Positions 1-8,857 of a DNA stretch of 64,000 nt are shown in pieces. Positions within the stretch are counted from its first letter, which is position 1. Each line of letters begins with the position of its first letter. A program made the position numbers and the translations under genes. Below the pieces are notes generated by a model. It was not told the origin of the DNA. It searched no databases and saw nothing but the letters and a program-made list of their open reading frames with translations. Origin of the DNA: Orlajensenia stereocauli (lineage in GTDB: Bacteria; Actinomycetota; Actinomycetes; Actinomycetales; Microbacteriaceae). Where the stretch lies: assembly GCF_039548895.1 (NCBI RefSeq), contig NZ_JBCLVG010000003.1. One strand, given 5' to 3'.

Positions 1-47
1 TTCCGGACTGCCATCTGTGTACACATTCCTAAGTCCCAAGGAGCAAC

Positions 48-1343
48 ATGAGCGTATTCGCGAAGGCCAAGGCCTCGCGCTCTGCCCGGGCAGTATTGAG
101 CGGAGCCGCCCTCGTCGGCGTCAGCGCTCTCCTACTGACCGCGTGCAGCAGTGGTGGCGGCGAGGCGGCCAGCCCGTCCGCTTCCGAGACGGCCGCGGCC
201 GGCGACGCCCTGCCCATCAAGGCCGGTGACCGTGCCCTCGATCTGAAGATCGGCACGATCCTGCCGCAGTCCGGCACCCTCGCCTTCCTCGGCCCGCCCG
301 AGGAGGCCGGCGTCAAGCTCGGCGCGACCGAGGTCAACGACGCAGCATCGGGCCTCAATCTCGAGGTCATCTACCGCGACTCGGGTGACACCACGACCGA
401 CACCGCCACCGTCTCGGTGACCGACCTCCTCTCGCAGGATGTTTCGGCCATCGTCGGTGCGGCGTCCTCGGGTGTCTCCTTCACTGTCATCGACCAGATC
501 ACCGGCGCCGGTGTCGTGCAGTTCTCGCCGGCGAACACGTCGCCCGACTTCACGACCTACGAGGACAAGGGCCTGTACTTCCGTACGGCTCCCTCCGACC
601 TGCTCCAGGGAGAGGTTCTCGGCACGCAGATCGCCGAGGACGGCAACTCCACCCTCGGTCTCCTCGTGCTGAACGACCCCTACGGCACCGGCCTGGCCAA
701 GGCCACGCAGGAGGCCTTCGAGGCCGCCGGCGGGGAGGTCGTCGTCGAGCAGCAGTTCAACACCGGTGACTCCAACTTCGACGCTCAGCTCTCGGCGATC
801 TCCGCCGCGAAGCCCGACGCCGTTGCCGTCATCACGTTCGACGAGGCCAAGGTCGTCGTGCCTGCTCTCGTCGGATCCGGCTACCCCGGTGACAAGCTGT
901 ACTTCGTCGATGGAAACCTCGCCGACTACAGCGCCGACTTCGCTCCCGGCCTCATCGCCGGATCGAAGGGTACGCTCCCCGGCCCCAAGCTCGAGGACGA
1001 CTTCAGGGAGCGCCTGCTCACCGCAGACCCGGCCCTGACCGACTTCAGCTACGGACCCGAGTCGTACGACGCCGCCGTCCTCATCGCTCTGGCTGCCTAC
1101 GCGGCCAACAGCACCGACGGCACCGAGATCTCGAAGTACCTCCAGCAGGTCTCGGGCGGTACCGGCGACGGCACCAAGGTCACCACCTTCGAAGAGGGCG
1201 CGAAGCTCCTCGCCGAGGGCAAGCAGATCGACTACGACGGCGCCTCCGGCCCCGTCACGTTCGACGAGAACGGCGACCCGACCGAAGCCACCATCGGTGT
1301 CTACGAGTACGGAGCCGACAACAAGTACACGCGCATCAACTAG
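48..1343 (+). CDS. livK: Liv-type ABC transporter substrate-binding lipoprotein
   Basis: Extracytoplasmic binding protein of a branched-chain amino-acid (HAAT) family ABC importer, 431 aa. The N-terminus is a lipoprotein signal: basic residues, a hydrophobic stretch and a lipobox LLTAC near residue 33, followed by a Gly/Ser/Ala-rich linker. The mature part begins with the family-typical phrase LKIGTILPQSGTLAFLG and has the periplasmic-binding-protein type I layout. The ATG is preceded by AAGGAG with good spacing. The partner permeases and ATPases lie just downstream but on the opposite strand, converging on this gene, instead of following it. The ligand cannot be read from sequence; branched-chain amino acids, amides or urea are all possible for the family. 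Confidence 0.9.
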   Translation: MSVFAKAKASRSARAVLSGAALVGVSALLLTACSSGGGEAASPSASETAAAGDALPIKAGDRALDLKIGTILPQSGTLAFLGPPEEAGVKLGATEVNDAASGLNLEVIYRDSGDTTTDTATVSVTDLLSQDVSAIVGAASSGVSFTVIDQITGAGVVQFSPANTSPDFTTYEDKGLYFRTAPSDLLQGEVLGTQIAEDGNSTLGLLVLNDPYGTGLAKATQEAFEAAGGEVVVEQQFNTGDSNFDAQLSAISAAKPDAVAVITFDEAKVVVPALVGSGYPGDKLYFVDGNLADYSADFAPGLIAGSKGTLPGPKLEDDFRERLLTADPALTDFSYGPESYDAAVLIALAAYAANSTDGTEISKYLQQVSGGTGDGTKVTTFEEGAKLLAEGKQIDYDGASGPVTFDENGDPTEATIGVYEYGADNKYTRIN

Positions 1344-1361
1344 GCGTCGCTACTGAAGGAA

Positions 1362-1390
1362 GGGTCCCGGCTTCGGCCGGGGCCCTTTTC
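1362..1390 (+). terminator. Rho-independent terminator after livK
   Basis: The stem GGGTCCCGGC pairs with GCCGGGGCCC around a TTCG tetraloop (one G-U pair) and is followed directly by TTTTCT. It lies about 20 nt after the livK stop codon. Confidence 0.9.
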
Positions 1391-1567
1391 TCATTCCGAC
1401 GGTGAGAGGGTCCGCTCTCCCGGGGATGGACGATACGCGGGCCGGGGCGAGCCTGGATCGATCAGAGTGCAACGCAAGGTCCGGCCCTGCGTGATCATGC
1501 CCGCAGCGGGCGTCAGCATGGCGTCCATGGCGGTGTGACCGCCCTCCGTGGCTCGGCCCTTCGATCC

Positions 1568-1611
1568 GTGTCGGAACGCACAACGGGAAGTGTCGGAACG
1601 CACAACGGGAA
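1568..1611. repeat. Tandem 22-bp direct duplication
   Basis: Two exact adjacent copies of a 22-bp unit (1568-1589 and 1590-1611) that begins GTGTCGGAACGC. The end of the second copy forms the left foot of the livF terminator stem, so the duplication may have arisen by slippage next to the hairpin. Confidence 0.85.
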
Positions 1612-1648
1612 GAGGGGCGGATGCCGCAGCATCCGCCCCTCTTCCCGT
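1605..1648 (-). terminator. Terminator hairpin after livF (bidirectional)
   Basis: Perfect 20-bp inverted repeat, arms 1605-1624 and 1629-1648, with the 4-nt loop CGCA. It sits 13 nt beyond the livF stop on the - strand and can also act as a back-up for livK from the other side. Confidence 0.85.
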
Positions 1649-1661
1649 GTTCTGCTGAGCG

Positions 1662-2426
1662 CTACTCGCCGAGCGTGCCGAGGTAGAGTCCGATGACCTT
1701 GGGGTCGTTCAGCAGCTCGCGGCCTGTGCCCGTGTACGCGTCCTTGCCCTGGTCGAGCACGTAGCCGCGGTCGCAGATCTGCAGGCAGCGTCGAGCGTTC
1801 TGCTCGACCATGATGGTCGTCACGCCGGCCTTGTTGATCTCCTTGACGCGCAGGAATGCCTCGTCCTGGCGCACGGGGGAGAGTCCGGCGCTCGGCTCGT
1901 CGAGCAGCAGGATGTGCGGCCCCATCATGAGTGCGCGCGACATGGCCACCATCTGGCGCTCGCCGCCCGAGAGCGAACCGGCGCGCTGCGTGAGGCGGCG
2001 TCCGAGTTCGGGGAAGATCTCCGTCACGAACTCGAGGCGCTCCTTGAGGCCTTTGGGCTTCTGGTACATGCCCATCTCCAGGTTCTCCTGGATGGTGAGC
2101 GACGGGAACACGTTGTTCGTCTGCGGAACGAAGCCGACGCCCTTGGCGACCAGCTTGTTCGCCTTGAGGTTGGTGATCTCCTCGCCCTGCAGGAAGATGC
2201 CGCCCTCGCGAACCTTCACGAGGCCGAAGATCGACTTCAGCAGGGTCGACTTGCCGGCGCCGTTCGGGCCGATGATGCCGATGAGCTCACCCTGACGCGC
2301 CTGCAGCGAGCAGTCGTTGAGGATGTTCACCCCGGGCAGGTATCCGGCTGTGACGCTGCGCACATCGACGACGAGCTCGCCGACGGGTGCGGGGGCGGCG
2401 GGGGCTGCTGGACTACTGTTCGTCAT
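1662..2426 (-). CDS. livF: Liv-type ABC transporter ATP-binding protein
   Basis: Cytoplasmic ATPase, 254 aa, pairing with LivG on the LivHM permease. Walker A GPNGAGKS is at residues 53-60, the signature is LSGGERQ near residue 152 and Walker B is LLLDEPSAGLSP. The N-terminal 16 residues are Ala/Pro-rich and precede the usual domain start. The ATG overlaps the end of livG by 14 nt, so translation is probably coupled. It is the last gene of the - strand livHMGF operon and is followed by a strong hairpin. Confidence 0.95.
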   Translation of the reverse strand: MTNSSPAAPAAPAPVGELVVDVRSVTAGYLPGVNILNDCSLQARQGELIGIIGPNGAGKSTLLKSIFGLVKVREGGIFLQGEEITNLKANKLVAKGVGFVPQTNNVFPSLTIQENLEMGMYQKPKGLKERLEFVTEIFPELGRRLTQRAGSLSGGERQMVAMSRALMMGPHILLLDEPSAGLSPVRQDEAFLRVKEINKAGVTTIMVEQNARRCLQICDRGYVLDQGKDAYTGTGRELLNDPKVIGLYLGTLGE

Positions 2427-3327
2427 CGATGAGCTCCTTCAGGACTTCGACGTGCTCGGTGTCGGTCTCGCCCAGGTCGGAATCGTGGTGCGACCCGAGG
2501 TAGGCGTCGATGACGGCTGGGTTGGCCATGACGGTGTGCGGATCGCCTTCTGCGACGACCTTGCCCTCGGCCATCACGATCACCCAGTCGGCGATGTGGC
2601 GGACCATGTGCATGTCGTGCTCGACGAAGAGCACAGTCATGCCCTGGTCCTTGAGGCCCAGGATGTGGTCGAGCAGCGACTGCGTGAGCGCCGGGTTCAC
2701 GCCGGCCATCGGCTCGTCGAGCATGACCAGCGTCGGATCGCTCATGAGCGCCCGAGCCATCTCGAGGAGCTTGCGCTGTCCACCGGAGAGGCTGGCGGCG
2801 TAGTCCTCGCGCTTGGCATCGAGCTTGAAGCGGGCGAGCAGCTCATCGGCCTTGACCGTGATCTCGTCCTCCTGCTTGCGCCACAGGAACGGCAGGACGG
2901 AGCGGAACAGGTTCTCGCCGGTCTGTCCCTTCGCGCCGAGCTTCATGTTGTCGAGCACAGTGAGGAGACCGAGCGACTTCGTCAGCTGGAAGGTGCGGAT
3001 GAGTCCCATGCGGGCCACGCGGTAGGCGGGCACGCGCTGCAGCGGCTTGCCGTCGAACTCCCACACACCCGCATCCGGCTTGTCGAAGCCCGTCAGCAGG
3101 TTGAAGAAGGTCGTCTTGCCCGCGCCGTTGGGCCCGATGAGGGCCGTGATGGCGCCGCGGGGGATCTCGACGTGGTCGACGTCGACGGCTGTCAGGCCGC
3201 CGAAGGTGCGTCGCACACCGTCGGCGATGATGATCGGGTCGACCTTGCGGACTCCCGGGACGGCATCGCCGATGTGCAGGCCGGTCGTCTTGACCGGGGT
3301 GACTGTTGGGGTCGTGTCACTTGACAA
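2413..3327 (-). CDS. livG: Liv-type ABC transporter ATP-binding protein (TTG start)
   Basis: Second ATPase of the importer, 304 aa. Walker A GPNGAGKTT is at about residues 65-73, the signature is LSGGQRKLLEMARAL and Walker B is VMLDEPMAGVNP. The chosen start is a TTG at 3325-3327. It is supported by AAGGAG seven bases upstream and by an 11-nt overlap with the end of livM. The first 35 residues before the ATPase core are longer than in many LivG proteins. Confidence 0.93.
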   Translation of the reverse strand: MSSDTTPTVTPVKTTGLHIGDAVPGVRKVDPIIIADGVRRTFGGLTAVDVDHVEIPRGAITALIGPNGAGKTTFFNLLTGFDKPDAGVWEFDGKPLQRVPAYRVARMGLIRTFQLTKSLGLLTVLDNMKLGAKGQTGENLFRSVLPFLWRKQEDEITVKADELLARFKLDAKREDYAASLSGGQRKLLEMARALMSDPTLVMLDEPMAGVNPALTQSLLDHILGLKDQGMTVLFVEHDMHMVRHIADWVIVMAEGKVVAEGDPHTVMANPAVIDAYLGSHHDSDLGETDTEHVEVLKELIDDEQ

Positions 3328-4303
3328 AGGCCAACTCCTTCTTGTTTCCGAAGATGCCCTGTGGTCTGAAGATCACGATCAACATGATCGCGACTCCGAC
3401 GAGGATGAAGCGCAGCTGACCAGCCTGCACCTGGGACATGAAGGGCAGCCAGCCGGCCTCCACGGCTCGGGCGATGAAGCCCGAGAAGAACGACAGCAGC
3501 ACCCAGAAGATCATCGAGCCGATGATCGGTCCGAGGATGGTGGCGGCGCCACCGAGCAGCAGGATCGCGTAGATGAAGAAGGTGAGCGACGTCTGGTAGT
3601 TCGCCGGGACCACTGCACGCGGGAGCACGAAGATCATGCCGGCGAGGGTTCCGAAGACGCCACCGAGAACGAGGCTCTGCATCTTGTACGAGTACACGTT
3701 CTTGCCGAGGGCGCGCACGGCGTCCTCGTCCTCACGGATGCCCTTGATGACCCGGCCCCAGGGGCTGCGCATGATGAGCCAGGTGAGGATGCCCGCGACG
3801 ATCACGACGGTCCAGCCGACGAGACGGATCCACCAGTCGTAGGCGTTGTACTGGAACGGCCCGAAGCCGACAGTCCCCTCGAAGGTGAACGGGTTGAGAG
3901 CGCCGAAGCTGCCCTTGTACCCCTGCAGGCCGCTGGCGGAACCGGTGACGGACTCCCACGTTCCCGTGGTGAAGAGCAGTCGCAGGATCTCGGCTGCCGC
4001 GATCGTGACGATGGCGAGGTAGTCGGCCCGCAGTCGCAGAGTCGGAATACCGAGGATGAGCGCGAAGACCACCGAGGCCCCGACTCCCACCAGCACGGCC
4101 GCCCACACGGGGAAGCCGAAGGTGAGGATCGAGATGGCGTAGCCGTAGGCGCCGAGGGCCATGAAGCCCGCCTGCCCGAAGTTCAGCAGGCCTGTGTATC
4201 CGAAGTGGATGGCGAGGCCGAGCGCTGCGAGTGCGTATGCAGCCGTCGTCGGGCTGATGAGCTCCTGCGAGGCATTGGAGAAGATCTGAATCCAGTCGAT
4301 CAT
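3317..4303 (-). CDS. livM: Liv-type ABC transporter permease
   Basis: Integral membrane permease, 328 aa from the ATG at 4301-4303 (MIDWIQIFSNAS). It has the family landmarks GYTGLLNFGQAGFMALGAYGYA near the N-terminus, the cytoplasmic loop with EDEDAVRALGKN that contacts the ATPase, and the C-terminal FRPQGIFG. The reading frame stays open upstream for another 150 codons, but that stretch is antisense to livH coding sequence and is not credible. Only 11 nt separate it from livH. Confidence 0.93.
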   Translation of the reverse strand: MIDWIQIFSNASQELISPTTAAYALAALGLAIHFGYTGLLNFGQAGFMALGAYGYAISILTFGFPVWAAVLVGVGASVVFALILGIPTLRLRADYLAIVTIAAAEILRLLFTTGTWESVTGSASGLQGYKGSFGALNPFTFEGTVGFGPFQYNAYDWWIRLVGWTVVIVAGILTWLIMRSPWGRVIKGIREDEDAVRALGKNVYSYKMQSLVLGGVFGTLAGMIFVLPRAVVPANYQTSLTFFIYAILLLGGAATILGPIIGSMIFWVLLSFFSGFIARAVEAGWLPFMSQVQAGQLRFILVGVAIMLIVIFRPQGIFGNKKELAFVK

Positions 4304-4314
4304 GTGCCTGCCCC

Positions 4315-5622
4315 CTAACCGATTCTCTCTTTGCGACCCAGGATGCCCTGCGGTCGGAACAGCAGGATGAGGATCAGGACGATGAGTGCTCCCACGTACT
4401 TGAGATCGGACGGGAGCCACAGGGTCGTGAGCTCCGTGAAGAGACCGACGATGATCGATCCGACCAGGGCGCCGAACGCCGTGCCGAGACCGCCGAGGGT
4501 CACGGCGGCGAAGACGAGCAGCAGGATCTGGAAGCCCATGTCCCAGCTCACGCCCGGACGGGCGTAGGCGTACAGGATGCCGGAGAGGCCGGCGAGCAGT
4601 CCGCCGAGCACCCAGACGATACGGATGACCCTGTCGACGTCGATGCCGCTGGCCGAGGCGAGGCTCGGGTTGTCCGACACGGCGCGTGTGGCCTTTCCGA
4701 TGCGCGTGCGCAACAGGAAGTACGCGACGCCGAGCAGAACCACGACGCAGATGATCATGCTGGCCACATCGACCCACGAGAGGGCGACTGCGCCGAAGCG
4801 GATGTCGCTCGGCAGGGTCGCGCCGGGCAGTTGCTGCGTGGCTCCTCCGTAGAAGAACTGGTACACGTAGCGCAGGGCGAGGGAGAGTCCGATGCTCACG
4901 ATCATGAGCTGGATGATGCCGACGCCCTTCCTGCGCAGCGGTTTCCAGATCATCGCATCGAGCGTCCAGCCGAGGCCTGCGCTCAGCACCAGGGCGATGA
5001 TGATCGCGATCCAGAGCGGCCAGGCCAGGTCGACGCCGAAGGTGAGCGTCATGAGGGCACCGAAGGTGATCATCTCAGCGTGCGCGAAGTTCGACAGGCC
5101 GGTCGTGCCGAAGATCAGCGAGACGCCGATCGCGGCCAGCGCCAGGAGCAGTCCGAAGTTGAGGCCGTTGACGACGCGCTGCACGAACTGGTCGAAGAAG
5201 CTCGTCGTGACGCGCTGCCCCTCACCGAGGAAGAAGTTGACGGCCTTCGTCGCGGTGAGGGCGAACTCGGCCTCGATGGTCGCACCGCCCTTCGCGACGA
5301 CGACGCCCTTGGGAAGCGTGTCCTCGTCGAGGGTGATCTTGTACGACGCCTTCTCGGGAACCCCGATCTTCCACTTGCCGTCGGCATCAGTCGCCACCGT
5401 CGCCGTGTAGCCGTTGCCGGAGACCGTGATCTCCACGCCCTCCAGCGGCTCCTGGTCGAACTGGACGTTGCCGACGAACGTGTAGTCGTACTCGGTGCCC
5501 ACCTCGTCCGCGTGGGCTGGTGAGGCGTTGAATGCGCTCAATGTGAGAAATGCGAACAAGAGACCGACGAGGATCACGAGAGTTCTCGGTGATCGCCGAC
5601 GAGCCGTATCAGTGGAATTCAC
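4315..5622 (-). CDS. livH: LivH-type permease with fused N-terminal secreted Ig-like domain
   Basis: 435 aa, about 140 longer than ordinary LivH (about 290-300 aa). Residues 1-40 look like a cleavable signal peptide (RRR, hydrophobic run, ASPAHA). Residues 45-125 read like a carboxypeptidase-regulatory or Ig-like beta domain (GNVQFDQEPLEGVEITVSG, TDADGKWKI). From about residue 145 the sequence is a normal LivH permease: GLNFGLLLALAAIGVSLIFG, FAHAEMITFGA and the EAA-type loop with RAVSDNPSLASASGI, ending FRPQGILGRKERIG. The GTG start has GGAGG five bases upstream. First gene of livHMGF. The added domain would lie outside the membrane, where it could touch the binding protein; that role is inference. 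Confidence 0.9.
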   Translation of the reverse strand: MNSTDTARRRSPRTLVILVGLLFAFLTLSAFNASPAHADEVGTEYDYTFVGNVQFDQEPLEGVEITVSGNGYTATVATDADGKWKIGVPEKASYKITLDEDTLPKGVVVAKGGATIEAEFALTATKAVNFFLGEGQRVTTSFFDQFVQRVVNGLNFGLLLALAAIGVSLIFGTTGLSNFAHAEMITFGALMTLTFGVDLAWPLWIAIIIALVLSAGLGWTLDAMIWKPLRRKGVGIIQLMIVSIGLSLALRYVYQFFYGGATQQLPGATLPSDIRFGAVALSWVDVASMIICVVVLLGVAYFLLRTRIGKATRAVSDNPSLASASGIDVDRVIRIVWVLGGLLAGLSGILYAYARPGVSWDMGFQILLLVFAAVTLGGLGTAFGALVGSIIVGLFTELTTLWLPSDLKYVGALIVLILILLFRPQGILGRKERIG

Positions 5623-5867
5623 TGAACCTCCATGGGGGGTGCCGCACCGGTCGTGCCGGTGGTGGCTCCTAGGTCAATCCTGACAACAACTTTGTCGACA
5701 GTACGTGCTGATTATGTCCTATGTGTTTCGCGAATGTGGTTGTCGACGCTGAGTGATTGTGTCGGGTGGAATGCCTGAGGCGCAAACTCGCTTAACATTG
5801 ATCAACTGGTCGGATCATCGTGGATTGCGGCTTCATAACGATCTGGACTCTGTAAAGGAATTTCGAG

Positions 5868-7370
5868 ATGGGCGAGCACGATCCCTTCGGCTTCATCGGT
5901 CTGACCTACGACGACGTGCTGCTCCTGCCCGGACACACCGACGTGATCCCGAGCGACGCGGACACGCGCTCGCAGCTGACCCGACGCATCGACGTCGCGA
6001 CACCGCTGCTCTCGGCCGCGATGGACACCGTGACGGAGGCGCGCATGGCCATCGCCATGGCCCGTCAGGGCGGTATCGGCATCCTTCATCGCAATCTCTC
6101 GATCGCCGACCAGGCCGAGATGGTCGACCGGGTCAAGCGCAGTGAGTCCGGCATGGTGTCGAACCCCGTGACGACGACTCCGGATGCCTCCGTCGCCGAC
6201 GTCGACGCCCTCTGCGCGACGTACCGCGTGAGCGGACTGCCCGTCGTGGACGAGGCCGGCAAGCTCGTCGGCATCATCTCGAACCGCGACATCAGGTTCG
6301 TCGCCGACTTCGAGAAGTCCTCGACGAGGGTGAGCGAGGTCATGACGAACATGCCGCTCATCACCGGCCGCGTCGGCATGAACCCCGACGAGGCTCTCGC
6401 CATCTTCGCCAAGCACAAGGTCGAGAAGCTCCCCCTCGTCGATGAGGACGGCTACCTGACCGGCCTCATCACGGTGAAGGACTTCGACAAGAGCGAGCAG
6501 TACCCCAACGCCACCAAGGACTCCGAGGGGCGCCTGCGCGTCGGGGCGGCCATGGGCTTCTTCGGCGACGCGTGGGAGCGCGCCGAGGCCCTGCGTGACG
6601 CCGGAGTCGACGTGCTCGTGGTCGACACGGCCAACGGCGAGAGCGCCGGCGTGCTCGACATCATCCGCCGCATCAAGACCGACCCCACGTTCGCCCACAT
6701 CGACGTCATCGGCGGCAATGTCGCGACGCGTGAGGGTGCCCAGGCCTTGGTGGATGCCGGAGCCGATGCCGTGAAGGTCGGCGTCGGGCCGGGCTCCATC
6801 TGCACCACTCGCGTCGTCGCCGGCGTCGGCGTGCCGCAGATCACGGCGATCTACGAGGCGTCGAAGGCCACGCGCCCCGCCGGTGTCCCGCTCATCGCCG
6901 ACGGCGGCCTGCAGTACTCGGGCGACATCGCCAAGGCGCTCGTCGCCGGCGCAGACACGGTGATGCTGGGATCCCTCCTCGCCGGAACCGCCGAGAGCCC
7001 CGGTGAGCTCATCTTCCAGAACGGCAAGCAGTTCAAGACCTACCGCGGCATGGGATCGCTGGGTGCGCTGCAGACGCGAGGCAAGAAGACCTCGTACTCG
7101 AAGGACCGCTACTTCCAGGCCGACGTGCCGAGCGACGACAAGCTCATTCCCGAGGGCATCGAAGGCCAGGTCCCGTTCCGCGGTCCGCTCTCGGCCGTGG
7201 CCTACCAGCTCATCGGCGGGCTCCGTCAGTCGATGTTCTACGTCGGAGCTCGCACCGTCGAGGAGCTGAAGGCCAAGGGCAAGTTCGTGCGCATCACGCC
7301 CGCCGGTCTCAAGGAGTCGCACCCGCACGACGTGCAGATCGTGGTCGAGGCCCCGAACTACACGCGCTGA
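5868..7370 (+). CDS. guaB: IMP dehydrogenase
   Basis: 500 aa, the usual length for the CBS-containing enzyme. It oxidises IMP to XMP with NAD, the first committed step to GMP. Landmarks are LTYDDVLLLPGHTDV at the start, paired CBS domains around residues 95-215, the catalytic-cysteine loop GPGSICTTRVVAGVGVPQ near residue 305, the phosphate-binding GGLQYSGDIAKAL, and the flap YRGMGSLGAL. AAGGAA precedes the ATG. It is divergent from livH with a 245-bp gap. guaB3 and guaA lie further along. Confidence 0.97.
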   Translation: MGEHDPFGFIGLTYDDVLLLPGHTDVIPSDADTRSQLTRRIDVATPLLSAAMDTVTEARMAIAMARQGGIGILHRNLSIADQAEMVDRVKRSESGMVSNPVTTTPDASVADVDALCATYRVSGLPVVDEAGKLVGIISNRDIRFVADFEKSSTRVSEVMTNMPLITGRVGMNPDEALAIFAKHKVEKLPLVDEDGYLTGLITVKDFDKSEQYPNATKDSEGRLRVGAAMGFFGDAWERAEALRDAGVDVLVVDTANGESAGVLDIIRRIKTDPTFAHIDVIGGNVATREGAQALVDAGADAVKVGVGPGSICTTRVVAGVGVPQITAIYEASKATRPAGVPLIADGGLQYSGDIAKALVAGADTVMLGSLLAGTAESPGELIFQNGKQFKTYRGMGSLGALQTRGKKTSYSKDRYFQADVPSDDKLIPEGIEGQVPFRGPLSAVAYQLIGGLRQSMFYVGARTVEELKAKGKFVRITPAGLKESHPHDVQIVVEAPNYTR

Positions 7371-7397
7371 CCTTCAGAAAGGCGGTAGCCGCAGCTC

Positions 7398-7419
7398 CGA
7401 AAACGCGCCTGGGTTTTCG
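7398..7419 (+). terminator. Possible weak terminator after guaB
   Basis: The stem CGAAAAC/GTTTTCG encloses an 8-nt loop about 30 nt after the guaB stop. There is no clear T run beyond the stem. Confidence 0.4.
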
Positions 7420-7457
7420 AGCGTGCCGCGACAGCCTGCCATCGCGAGGTGATGCGT

Positions 7458-7474
7458 GAGCCCGCTGCGGGCTC
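7458..7474. repeat. Short perfect palindrome GAGCCCGC-T-GCGGGCTC
   Basis: Two 8-bp arms with a single central base, between the convergent guaB and C-S lyase genes. It may act as part of a terminator for either strand. Confidence 0.5.
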
Positions 7475-7488
7475 CGCCACGGAGGAGT

Positions 7489-7545
7489 GGTGTCGATACG
7501 GCTGCGCGCTTCGGCCGCGGACTGCGTCGGGCCCTCAGCGACCGG
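7489..7545. repeat. Fragment of an intergenic repeat element
   Basis: It starts GGTGTCGATACGGCTGCGCG, resembling the left part of the palindromic element at 19472-19516. Positions 7505-7523 are identical, over 19 nt, to 24515-24533. Its position beside the end of a gene fits a recurrent non-coding element. Confidence 0.45.
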
Positions 7546-8710
7546 GCGGGAGGTCGCGGGCCGCCAGCGCCGCCAGCCGGTCGATCGCCTCGATGATGAT
7601 CTCGGGAGAGGTGCCGAAGTTGAGTCGCGCATGACCGCGGCCCTGCTCGGCGCCGAACTCCGGGCCGTTCGCGAGGGCAACCTTCGCGTGCTCGAGAGCG
7701 TGCGCGGCGGGGTCGTCGCCCCAGCCGAGTGCCGAGAGGTCGAGCCAGGCCAGGTAGGTGGCGTCGGGGATGCGATAGCGCACGCCGGGAAGTTTCTCGG
7801 CGAGCAGTTCGCCGAGCATCTTCGCGTTGGCGTCGAGGGTCTCACGCACCCCGTCGAGCCAGGCGCCGCCGGCCGAGAAGGCCGCGATGCTCGCGATCTC
7901 CCCGAACAGCCCCGTTCGCCACTGCACCTCGATGGGGAAGGCCGCGCGGACGGCGTCGCCGCGGTCGCTCGCCGTGATGACGAGAGCGCACTTGAGGCCG
8001 GCGACGTTGAACGCCTTGCTCGCCGAGGTGACGGCGATGCCCACCTCGCGGGCGGCATCCGACACCGACAGGAATGGCGAGTACGCGGCACCCTCCCGCA
8101 GCAGGGCATTGTGGATCTCGTCGCTGACGATGGTGGCCCCGTGCCGCTGCGCGATGTCGGCGAGGGTGCGCAGGTCGTCGGCCGTGTGGCAGAGCCCGAC
8201 GGGATTGTGCGGGTTGCAGAGCACCATCGCCCGCGCGCCAGCCGCGAATGCAGCATCGATGCCGTCGAGGTCGAGCCGCCAGCCGTCTTCGATCCCGCCG
8301 AGGAGCGGGATGCCGACGATGCGAGCCGACGCCTCGGGGGCCAGCTCGAAGAACGGCGGATAGACCGGGGGAGTGATGATCACTCCGTCGCCGGGCTCCG
8401 TGACCTGACGCAGCACCTCGACGATGCCGAGGCTCACGTCGGCCGTGCTGGTGACCCTGTTCGGGTCGACCTCCCAACCCCAGCGGTCGCGGGCGAATCC
8501 GGCGAAGGCCGTCGCCACGGCGAGGCTGGTGTAGACGTAGCCCGTGTCCGAGCGCTCGACTGCGGCATGCAGGGCCGCGGTGATGGGCGGCGCCAGCGGG
8601 AAGTCCATCTCGGCGACGGTGAGCGGCAGCACGTCGGCGGGGTGCGTGCGCCACTTCTCGCTGGTGCGCCCGCGGAGGCTGTGGAGGGGTTCGGCGTCGA
8701 TCCTCGTCAT
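7535..8710 (-). CDS. MalY/PatB-type pyridoxal-phosphate C-S lyase (aminotransferase class I/II)
   Basis: 391 aa from the ATG at 8708-8710 (MTRIDAEPLHSLRG). A fold-type I PLP enzyme of the MalY/PatB group, probably a cystathionine beta-lyase or related C-S lyase. Visible landmarks are RTSEKWRTHPADVLPLTVAEMDFPLAPPI, which is characteristic of the group, LCNPHNPVG, VSDEIHNALL, and the PLP lysine in SASKAFNVAGLKCA. The frame continues about 690 codons upstream of the start, but that part is antisense to the ABC-F gene and has no family character. It is divergent from the ABC-F gene with a 147-bp gap. Confidence 0.88.
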   Translation of the reverse strand: MTRIDAEPLHSLRGRTSEKWRTHPADVLPLTVAEMDFPLAPPITAALHAAVERSDTGYVYTSLAVATAFAGFARDRWGWEVDPNRVTSTADVSLGIVEVLRQVTEPGDGVIITPPVYPPFFELAPEASARIVGIPLLGGIEDGWRLDLDGIDAAFAAGARAMVLCNPHNPVGLCHTADDLRTLADIAQRHGATIVSDEIHNALLREGAAYSPFLSVSDAAREVGIAVTSASKAFNVAGLKCALVITASDRGDAVRAAFPIEVQWRTGLFGEIASIAAFSAGGAWLDGVRETLDANAKMLGELLAEKLPGVRYRIPDATYLAWLDLSALGWGDDPAAHALEHAKVALANGPEFGAEQGRGHARLNFGTSPEIIIEAIDRLAALAARDLPPGR

Positions 8711-8785
8711 GGCTCCAGCTTGCCGCATCCGTCCGACAGCAGGGGGCCTTCTGCGGCGGCCCGCTCCGATGGCGACATCTCGGTG

Positions 8786-8791
8786 TATCCT
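8786..8791 (+). promoter_or_regulatory. Probable -10 (TATCCT) for the ABC-F gene
   Basis: TATCCT lies about 65 nt before the ATG of the ABC-F gene, in the divergent gap. No convincing -35 was found. Confidence 0.4.
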
Positions 8792-8857
8792 GATCGGCTG
8801 CCCACCCGCGGCGCCCGCTTCCGTCGGGCTCAGGCGATCACGAGGAACTCGAAGCTC

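Larger units (their letters stand above)
1344..1661. other. Convergent intergenic region livK/livF
   Basis: A 318-base gap between two converging genes. It holds a + strand terminator next to livK, a tandem 22-bp duplication and a long perfect hairpin next to livF. Positions 1391-1567 show no ORF with a convincing start signal or family resemblance. Confidence 0.7.

Noticed and set aside
1391..1603. - strand 70-codon ORF between livK and livF
   Set aside because: It overlaps a tandem duplication and lacks a ribosome-binding site and any family resemblance.
5753..6145. + strand ORF at the start of guaB
   Set aside because: A shadow of guaB in another frame; Arg/Asp/His-rich with no recognisable domain.
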